Source: an uncultured Eubacteriales bacterium (GTDB taxonomy: Bacteria; Bacillota; Clostridia; Oscillospirales; Acutalibacteraceae). From it: a DNA stretch of 12,182 nt. The notes beneath the pieces are model-generated. The model was not told the origin of the DNA and did no database searches. It worked only from the letters and a program-made list of their open reading frames with translations. The DNA lies in contig ONEU01000108.1 of assembly GCA_900316925.1 (NCBI GenBank), forward strand, positions 1 to 12,182, given 5' to 3'. This document shows positions 6,328-12,182 of this stretch, one piece after another; the stretch's first letter is position 1, and each line of letters opens with the position of its first letter. Both the position numbers and the translations under genes were made by a program.

Positions 6328-7599
6328 ATGAATTATACGGAAATATCCAATGAACGCTTAGGCGAGACCTATTATCAGGTGAAGCACCCTTCCGGACTGA
6401 CCATTGTGGTGTGTCCCAAGAAGGACTACAACTCCGCCTATGCCCTGATCGGCACACAATTCGGCTCCATCAACTCCCGGTTCATCTGCAACGGCAAAAC
6501 CGTCACCGTCCCCGACGGCACCGCACACTATCTGGAGCACAAGCTCTTTGAAAGCGAGGAGGGCGACGCCTTCCATCTTTATGCAAAAACGGGCGCATCC
6601 GCCAATGCCTTTACGTCCTTCAACAATACCTGCTATCTGTTCTCCTGTACCGACCAGTTCAAGGAGTCGCTGGAGATCCTCTTCGATCTGATCCAGTCCC
6701 CCTATTTCACCCCGGAGACCGTTGCCAAGGAACAGGGCATTATCGGTCAGGAGATCAAGATGTATGCGGACAATCCCGACTGGAAGGTCTTTATCAACCT
6801 GCTCCAGGCCCTCTACCAGAACCATCCCATGAACAAGGATATTGCCGGTTCGGTGGAGTCCATCGCCGAAATCACGCCGGAGGTGCTCTATGAGTGCTAC
6901 AACGGCTTCTATAACCTGCACAACATGGTGCTGTGCGTGGCCGGCAAGGTCAGCCTCGACGAGGTACTCGCCGTTGCCGACAGCAAGCTGAAGAATAACG
7001 AGCCTGTCAGCACCGAATCCGTTTTCCCCGACGAGCCTTATGCCGTGGCAAAACCCCTGATTGAAGAGAAGCTCCCGGTGGCCGTTCCGCAGTTCGCCCT
7101 CGGCTTCAAGGAAAACGCTCCCTTGGAGTACCCCACTCTCAAGGAATATCTCTGCACCAATATCCTGCTGGATGCCTTTGGCGGCACCGGTTCGGCACTC
7201 TACCGCCGCCTACTGGACGAAAATCTTATCAACTCCGGCTTCTCCTCCTCCTATCTCTCCGGTCCGGGCTATCGGACCGTGGTCTTTGAAGGAGAGTCCC
7301 GTGAGCCCCGCCGTGCCGCTGAACTCATTCAGGAAGCGGTTGTCCGTCTCCACGAGACAGGCATTTCCCAGGAAGATTTTGACATTGCCCTGCGTTCTGT
7401 CTACGGCAACTTCGCCACCAGCTTTGAAAGTCCCGCCTCCATTGCCTACGAGTTCGTGAACGCCCACTTCGCCCGCCACGGCGTTTTTGAGGCTGCCGAC
7501 ATTCTCGCTGCCGTCACCCTGGATGACATCAACGAACGCCTGTCCCATCAGCTGGACCCTCAGAACTGCGCTCTCTCCCTCATTACGGGAATCGAATAA
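6328..7599 (+). CDS. yfmH: M16-family zinc metallopeptidase YfmH (EF-P 5-aminopentanol modification-associated)
   Basis: Catalytic partner of YfmF. With ATG 6328 it has 423 residues. Zinc motif HYLEH: His67, Glu70 (general base), His71; third ligand probably Glu142 in GIIGQEIKMY, 75 residues after His67 as expected for M16. The downstream segments GASANAFTSF (89-98), DNPDW and the YECYNGFYNLHNM stretch match the YmfH subfamily of Bacillus closely as I remember it. The C-terminal M16_C domain follows, with YRRLLDENLINSGFSSSY near residue 290. A GTG at 6298 would add ten residues; I prefer ATG because homologues begin only a little before the ETYY motif, but the SD evidence is ambiguous. It follows yfmF by 39 bp and precedes folD by 42 bp. 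The exact substrate is not known to me. Confidence 0.93.
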   Translation: MNYTEISNERLGETYYQVKHPSGLTIVVCPKKDYNSAYALIGTQFGSINSRFICNGKTVTVPDGTAHYLEHKLFESEEGDAFHLYAKTGASANAFTSFNNTCYLFSCTDQFKESLEILFDLIQSPYFTPETVAKEQGIIGQEIKMYADNPDWKVFINLLQALYQNHPMNKDIAGSVESIAEITPEVLYECYNGFYNLHNMVLCVAGKVSLDEVLAVADSKLKNNEPVSTESVFPDEPYAVAKPLIEEKLPVAVPQFALGFKENAPLEYPTLKEYLCTNILLDAFGGTGSALYRRLLDENLINSGFSSSYLSGPGYRTVVFEGESREPRRAAELIQEAVVRLHETGISQEDFDIALRSVYGNFATSFESPASIAYEFVNAHFARHGVFEAADILAAVTLDDINERLSHQLDPQNCALSLITGIE

Positions 7600-7641
7600 C
7601 CGGACTGACTATCAAACCATCATCAAAGGAGTGCTTATATC

Positions 7642-8496
7642 ATGGCTATTATCATCAGCGGCAAGGAAGTTTCCGCCAACGTCAGGGCAGAGGTCAAGGC
7701 TGCCTGCGAACAGCTCAGGACCAAGGGGATTACCCCCGGTCTGGCCGTCATCATTGTCGGTGACGATCCCGCTTCAAGAGTCTATGTCAACAATAAGAAA
7801 AAAGCCTGCGCCGATGTGGGCTTTGTCTCGGAGGAATACGCCCTGCCGGCAGAAACTACCCAGGAGGAGCTTCTTGCCCTCATTGATACCCTCAACCGCA
7901 AGCCGGAGATCAACGGCATCCTCTGTCAGCTTCCCCTGCCGAAACACCTCGACGAAAAGGCTGTTATCAATGCCATCTCCCCCCTCAAGGACGTGGATGC
8001 TTTCCATCCCTCCAATGTGGGCAGGATTATGATCGGTGATTATCACTTCCTTCCCTGCACCCCTGCCGGCGTCATGGAGCTGATCCACTCCGCCGGAATT
8101 GATGTCAGCGGCAAGAGCTGTGTGGTGATCGGCAGGAGCAATATCGTGGGCAAGCCCATGGCAATGCTCCTCCTGCACGAAAACGGCACCGTTACCATCT
8201 GCCACAGCAGGACACGGAACCTCAAGGAACTGTGCAGCAGCGCCGATATCCTGGTAGCGGCGGTGGGCAGACCGAAGTTCGTCAAGGCGGATATGGTCAA
8301 GGAGGGTGCCGTGGTACTGGATGTGGGCATCAACCGTGACGAAAACGGCAAGCTCTGCGGAGATGTGGATTTTGCCGAGGTGGAACCAAAGGCTTCCTAT
8401 ATCACCCCCGTCCCGGGCGGTGTGGGTCCCATGACCATTGCCATGCTGATGAAGAATACCCTCAAGGCTGCCATGCTGCAGAATGGCATCGACTAA
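7642..8496 (+). CDS. folD: FolD: methylene-THF dehydrogenase / methenyl-THF cyclohydrolase
   Basis: Bifunctional cytoplasmic enzyme that interconverts 5,10-methylene-THF and 10-formyl-THF with NADP, supplying one-carbon units for purines, thymidylate and formyl-methionine. 284 residues, the normal bacterial length. Catalytic residues are visible: Tyr48 and Lys52 (YVNNKKKA), Gln96 (ILCQLPLP) and Asp119 (KDVDAFHP). The dinucleotide-binding motif is GRSNIVGKPMA (163-173), and the C-terminal signature PGGVGPMTIAMLM is intact. SD AAAGGAG lies 10 nt before the ATG. It is in the middle of the yfmF-yfmH-folD-HAD-aminotransferase unit, all on the same strand with short gaps. Confidence 0.98.
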   Translation: MAIIISGKEVSANVRAEVKAACEQLRTKGITPGLAVIIVGDDPASRVYVNNKKKACADVGFVSEEYALPAETTQEELLALIDTLNRKPEINGILCQLPLPKHLDEKAVINAISPLKDVDAFHPSNVGRIMIGDYHFLPCTPAGVMELIHSAGIDVSGKSCVVIGRSNIVGKPMAMLLLHENGTVTICHSRTRNLKELCSSADILVAAVGRPKFVKADMVKEGAVVLDVGINRDENGKLCGDVDFAEVEPKASYITPVPGGVGPMTIAMLMKNTLKAAMLQNGID

Positions 8497-8517
8497 TACA
8501 CAGGGAGTGACCCTCTG

Positions 8518-9174
8518 ATGAATCAGCCAAAAGCCGTCATCTTTGATATGGACGGTGTCCTGTTCGATACCGAGCGTGTCTATCTTGACAGCTACATAGA
8601 AGCCGCCGCCGAATATGCGCTGGCGGATATCCGGGAAATCTCGCTTGCCTGCATCGGCAGGCCGACCGCTGAGACACGGGAGCTCTTCCTCAAAGCTTAC
8701 GGCAGTGATTTCCCCTACGACGCGTTTTTTGAAAAAGCCAAGGCAGCCGCACAGAAGAGGCTGCAGAACGGCTATCCCCTGAAGCCCGGTGTGACGGAGC
8801 TGCTGGAGGCTCTGTCGGAACACGGTATCCCGGCAGCCATTGCCTCCTCCACCTCCACCAAATCGGTGGTGAAGACACTCATGCGGTCACAGCTGATCCA
8901 CTATTTCCGCCATATCGTGGGCGGTGATATGGTCAGAAAAGGCAAGCCTGATCCGGAAATCTATCTCACCGCGGCAGCCCTGATGCAGCTTTCGCCGGAG
9001 GACTGTCTGGTACTGGAGGATTCCCCTGTGGGGATCCGTGCCGCGTGTGATGCCGGCATGACAACGATCATGGTTCCCGACCTGATCCCGCCGGATGAAT
9101 CCCTGAGGACTGTCACCGCCGCTGTGGTGCCGTCTCTCCGCGACGTTGGCGTACTGCTGGGCTTATATCAATAA
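8518..9174 (+). CDS. HAD-superfamily hydrolase (beta-phosphoglucomutase-like, subfamily IA)
   Basis: Cytoplasmic phosphatase or phosphomutase of 218 residues. Motif I DMDGVLFDTE with nucleophile Asp10 and acid/base Asp12; an alpha-helical cap domain about 18-85; motif II ASST with Ser110; motif III Lys143 (GKPDPEIY); motif IV EDSPVG with Glu167-Asp168. The DTE after motif I and the helical C1 cap place it in the pgmB/phosphatase IA group. The substrate cannot be read from sequence: no maltose-phosphorylase or sugar-uptake gene is adjacent, so a general sugar-phosphate or phosphoglycolate phosphatase is as likely as a mutase. SD GGGAG lies 10 nt upstream. It starts 21 bp after folD. Confidence 0.95.
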   Translation: MNQPKAVIFDMDGVLFDTERVYLDSYIEAAAEYALADIREISLACIGRPTAETRELFLKAYGSDFPYDAFFEKAKAAAQKRLQNGYPLKPGVTELLEALSEHGIPAAIASSTSTKSVVKTLMRSQLIHYFRHIVGGDMVRKGKPDPEIYLTAAALMQLSPEDCLVLEDSPVGIRAACDAGMTTIMVPDLIPPDESLRTVTAAVVPSLRDVGVLLGLYQ

Positions 9175-9197
9175 ACTTCTTCTGCAATTGTGACTTC

Positions 9198-9238
9198 CTG
9201 TACGCAAACGGCGTACAGAGCTGCGGCAACCGGCCGCA
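9198..9238 (+). promoter_or_regulatory. Two adjacent hairpins just before the aminotransferase SD
   Basis: The first hairpin is CTGTACGC (9198-9205) with GCGTACAG (9211-9218), 8-bp perfect arms and a 5-nt loop. The second is TGCGGC (9222-9227) with GCCGCA (9233-9238), 6-bp perfect arms and a 5-nt loop. Only 3 nt separate them, and the SD AGGAGG starts at 9240, one base after the second. There is no U-tract, so these are not standard terminators. They could mark an RNA-processing or stabilising site inside the operon, or tune access to the SD. Confidence 0.5.
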
Positions 9239-9253
9239 TAGGAGGAATGGAAC

Positions 9254-10456
9254 ATGATGAAAATTCCGTTTTCACCGCCTGATATCGGTGAAGAGGAGAT
9301 CAACGAGGTGATCGACACCCTGCAAAGCGGCTGGATCACCACCGGCCCCAAAACCAAAAAATTTGAGAATCAGCTCACATCCTACTGCATGAGTGCAAAA
9401 ACCGTGTGTCTGGATTCCTGCACCTCTGCTCTGGAGATGACCCTGCGGCTTCTGGGGATCAAAAAAGGCGACGAGGTCATTGTCCCCGCCTATACCTACA
9501 CCGCTACGGCCAGTGCGGTTTGTCATGTGGGGGCAAAACCCGTGATGATCGACTGCGCTCCCAATTCCGTGCAGATGGATTACGACCGTCTCCCCTACCT
9601 GATTACCACCCACACCAAGGCCATCATCCCGGTAGACCTGGGCGGCGTCCCCTGCGATTACGACCGCATTTTTGATGCGGTCATCAGCAAACGGGCGCTG
9701 TTTATCCCCACCAGTCCCCTGCAGGAGGTCTTTGGACGTATCATTGTCCTGGCAGACTCCGCACATGGTCTCGGTGCACGGCGCAATCTCATCAAGACCG
9801 GCGCTCTTGCCGACTTCACCGCTTTTTCCTTCCATGCCGTGAAGAATCTCACCACCGGTGAGGGCGGCGCTGTCACCTGGAAAAAACACTCCGATCTTGA
9901 CAGCGACGATCTGTACCGTCAGTATATGCTGCTGTCGCTCCACGGACAGTCAAAGGACGCTCTGGAAAAAACGCAGCTCGGCTCGTGGGAGTATGACATT
10001 GTCGGCCCCTACTTCAAGTGCAACATGACCGATATTGCCGCTGCCATCGGACTGGCCCAGCTCAAGCGCTTCCCTGCCATGCTCAAGCGCCGCCGCAAGC
10101 TGATTGAGTTCTATAACCGTGAGCTTGCCGATCTGAATGTCTCGGTGCTCCAGCATTATTCCGACAAGGAGAAGTTCGCTTCCAGCGGCCACCTCTACTT
10201 AGTGAAGCTGATGTGGCAGGACGAGGAATACCGCAACAATGTCATCAAAAAACTGGCCGCTTTGGGTGTGGCATCCAACGTCCACTACAAGCCGCTGCCG
10301 ATGATGACCGCCTATAAACGCATGGGCTACGACATCAAGGACTATCCCAACGCCTATGATATGTATAAGAACGAAATCACTCTCCCGCTTTATTCCAGAC
10401 TCACGGACGAGGAAGCTCAGTATGTCGTGGACTCCTTCAAGAAAACGTTGAAATAA
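9254..10456 (+). CDS. DegT/DnrJ/EryC1 (sugar) aminotransferase family protein
   Basis: PLP-dependent fold-type I enzyme of the family that aminates keto-sugars attached to nucleotides, usually for surface polysaccharide or antibiotic sugars. 400 residues, slightly longer than the usual 370-390 because of an extra segment around 140-165. Features: GWITTGPKTKKFE (26-38), the substrate/PLP-binding stretch DSCTSALEMTL (54-64), PAYTYTATA (78-86), Asp168 with the following SAHGLGA for the PLP ring nitrogen, and the Schiff-base Lys197 in FSFHAVKNLTTGEGGA. The C-terminal domain includes NVHYKPLP (about 340). SD AGGAGG lies 8 nt before ATG 9254. No nucleotide-sugar dehydratase or glycosyltransferase is nearby, so the substrate is open. 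It is last in the operon and follows the double hairpin. Confidence 0.95.
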   Translation: MMKIPFSPPDIGEEEINEVIDTLQSGWITTGPKTKKFENQLTSYCMSAKTVCLDSCTSALEMTLRLLGIKKGDEVIVPAYTYTATASAVCHVGAKPVMIDCAPNSVQMDYDRLPYLITTHTKAIIPVDLGGVPCDYDRIFDAVISKRALFIPTSPLQEVFGRIIVLADSAHGLGARRNLIKTGALADFTAFSFHAVKNLTTGEGGAVTWKKHSDLDSDDLYRQYMLLSLHGQSKDALEKTQLGSWEYDIVGPYFKCNMTDIAAAIGLAQLKRFPAMLKRRRKLIEFYNRELADLNVSVLQHYSDKEKFASSGHLYLVKLMWQDEEYRNNVIKKLAALGVASNVHYKPLPMMTAYKRMGYDIKDYPNAYDMYKNEITLPLYSRLTDEEAQYVVDSFKKTLK

Positions 10457-10464
10457 TAACCTTC

Positions 10465-10493
10465 CGGGCATCCTCTCTTTCACTGGGTGCCCG
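10465..10493 (+). terminator. Terminator-like hairpin after the aminotransferase gene
   Basis: CGGGCATCC (10465-10473) pairs with GGGTGCCCG (10485-10493): 9 bp with one G-U wobble and an 11-nt loop. The following sequence is TAATATATTAC rather than a clean U-run, so termination may be partial. It separates the operon from the secreted LRR gene. No convincing promoter is seen between the two, so read-through may supply the latter. Confidence 0.5.
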
Positions 10494-10524
10494 TAATATA
10501 TTACAGGAAAGGATGTTAATTCAG

Positions 10525-12182
10525 ATGACCAGAAAAACACTCCGAAAATGCTGCGCCCTGGCATTATCCGTGATGATGCTTACCGGTACGGCAGCTCTTG
10601 GCACCAATGTGCTCCTGCACACTGCCCCGACTGTCAGTGCGGCGGAGATATTCACCGAAGGAGACTACTCGTATGAGGAAACGGAAGACGGCATTACCAT
10701 CGTGCAATACCACAACACCTTAAACGCCGAGGGAACGGTCCGTATTCCAGGAACCATTCACGGAAAACCCGTGACCCGCATCGGTTGAGAGGCATTTGCG
10801 TACAGCCTCAATGTCAATACGTTTTCCATCCCTGACACGGTAACGGAGATCGGTACAGAAGCTTTCTATGGCTGCAGCAATCTGAGTCAGGTTACCGGTG
10901 CCGGAAATGTGGAACTCATCGGAAAGAATGCTTTCCAGTCTACCAAACTGGCTAATCAGACCGGAGCCGTCTATATCGGCAAGGTACTGTATTCCTACAA
11001 TTCGGTCAATCCCTTCCGTCTCACCGTCAAAAGCGGCACAAAGGGGATTGCCCCGGGCGCGCTCCGCTCTAATAATAAAGTGACTTACGTCACCATCCCG
11101 GACAGCGTCAGCTATATCGGTGCCGATGCCTTCAATAATGCCGGCTCTCTGACAGGAGTGACCATCGGCAAAGGCGTCACGACCATCGGGGACAATGCTT
11201 TCCTCGGTTGTCAGAAACTTACCACCGTTAACGGCGGTGAAAATGTGACCGCCATCGGATACGGTTCTTTTATGACCTGCCCCAAGCTGAATAACACCGA
11301 CAAGCTCTTCAACAAGTTGGAAACCATCGACGGATGTGCTTTCTACGGCTGTGAAGCATTGGTATATCAGCTGCCCGATACCTTAAAGTCGATTGGGTAT
11401 CATGCGTTTCAATCCTGCTATTCCACCACGGAAGTCGTCATTCCCGACAGCGTGACGGAATTGGGCGAGGGAGTCTTCACAAAATGCTATAAGAATCTTT
11501 CCTCCGTGGGTCTGACCTCCGTGACCATCGGTAAACAAATCAAGAAGATAGACAGCAAATTATTTGATCAGTGCTGTCTGTTATCCTCCGTGGTGATCCC
11601 TCCCAGCGTCAAGGAAATTGATGAGGGTGCTTTTGACAGCGTCGGAACCCTGTACAGCTATCCTGTCAAGACACTCACCATCTATTGCGTCAAGGGAAGC
11701 TATGCTGACACCTGGGTCAAAAATCATCCCTCTACTTCCTATACCACTCTGAAAAGGGTGTATATCGCTGCCAATCAATCAACTCTGTCTGCTTCGTATG
11801 TCAAAAAGGGCGGCAGTGTGACTGTCAACTGTAAGGCAACCGGCGGCGCAGAAGCCTATACCTATGCTGTTTATTACAAAAAGGCCGGTGCCTCCAAATG
11901 GAACCTGGCACAGAAATACAGCACGAATCGGACAGTCAGTGTCAAGCCTGCTTATTCGGGAAATTACATCATTCGTGTGAATGCGAAGGACGCCAAGGGC
12001 GCCGTGGTGAAGAAGGATCTCACCGTAGGCGTCTTTACGAATCTGAAGAATACCTCTTCCGTTTCCACCCCGTTCCTCACGCTCGGCAACTCTGTCGCTG
12101 TCACTGCCGCCTCCACCGGCGGTCTGGGCACCAAGCAGTACGCCGTTTGGTACCGGAACCCCAACAACAAGAAGTGGTACAA
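10525..12182 (+). pseudogene. Secreted BspA-like LRR_5 surface protein with in-frame TGA; 3' end outside window
   Basis: Surface or extracellular protein of the BspA/LRR_5 type, often involved in adhesion. A typical signal peptide is present: basic MTRKTLRK, hydrophobic core to about residue 31, cleavage near VSA-A (39/40). From about residue 50 to 390 come LRR_5 repeats of the VTIPDSVTEIG..AFYGCSNL kind. From about 413 onward there are two Ig-like modules with YAVYYKKAG...KW and YAVWYRNPN...KW motifs, the second cut by the window end. Codon 88 (10786-10788) is TGA inside a repeat (RIG-stop-EAFAYS); the same frame is then open with coherent repeats to 12182. As written, only 87 residues would be made. 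TGA is used as a true stop by neighbouring genes, so recoding is unlikely. ATG 10525 is preferred (AAAGGA about 11 nt upstream) over ATG 10513, whose SD is too close. Recent nonsense mutation or sequencing error cannot be distinguished. Confidence 0.85.

Noticed and set aside
7774..8823. Long minus-strand open frame opposite folD and the HAD gene
   Set aside because: It is antisense to two well-supported genes, has no recognisable domain or SD, and is explained by the codon composition of the real genes.
10786..10788. Selenocysteine codon or alternative genetic code reading TGA
   Set aside because: Two neighbouring genes (TatD at 3717-3719 and the SDR at 2968-2970) end cleanly at TGA, and BspA-like LRR proteins are not selenoproteins. 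No convincing SECIS-like structure was noted.

Overview
The window reads as an ordinary chromosomal segment of a low-to-mid-GC, Gram-positive gut-type Firmicute. A Ruminococcus / Oscillospiraceae-like host is my inference from three things: an OmpR/WalR-type two-component pair, a YfmF/YfmH peptidase pair, and a secreted BspA-type leucine-rich-repeat protein with Ruminococcus-style Ig-like modules. Gene density is high and SD sequences are good. No tRNA, rRNA, CRISPR array, insertion sequence or phage structural gene is visible.

Left part, all on the minus strand. A sensor histidine kinase (cut by the window start) overlaps the end of its OmpR-family response regulator (1-1945). The pair has its own extended -10 promoter at 2001-2030. 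An intergenic stretch (1946-2327) holds a long perfect palindrome and the terminator of the next unit. That unit is a three-gene operon: a TatD-family hydrolase, a short-chain dehydrogenase, and a protein that looks like a very divergent ThyX (flavin-dependent thymidylate synthase) fold. It is driven by a full-consensus sigma-A promoter at 4560-4588.

Centre. Between the tatD operon and the plus-strand operon lies a strongly AT-rich region. It carries ten imperfect copies of a 15-bp palindrome, TATAC-N5-GTATA, between 4593 and 4862. Every copy keeps TAC-N5-GTA, and six successive steps are multiples of 7 bp (28, 42, 28, 21, 28, 21). This is the least explained and most interesting structure here. 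It abuts the tatD -35 box and lies upstream of the yfmF promoter, so it may be a shared multi-site operator.

Right part, all on the plus strand. One apparent operon (5026-10456) encodes YfmF (M16-like, no zinc motif), YfmH (M16 with HxxEH), FolD, a HAD phosphatase/mutase and a DegT-family PLP aminotransferase. Several leaders contain GC-rich hairpins. After a terminator-like hairpin comes a secreted LRR_5 (BspA-like) surface protein that runs off the window. It is interrupted at codon 88 by a single in-frame TGA, with the same frame open for about 1.4 kb beyond.

Functionally the genes are mostly housekeeping: signalling, nucleic-acid hydrolysis, EF-P-associated proteolysis, one-carbon metabolism and sugar-amine chemistry. 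The accessory or unexplained elements are the palindrome array, the ThyX-like protein, the intergenic palindrome and the nonsense-interrupted surface protein.
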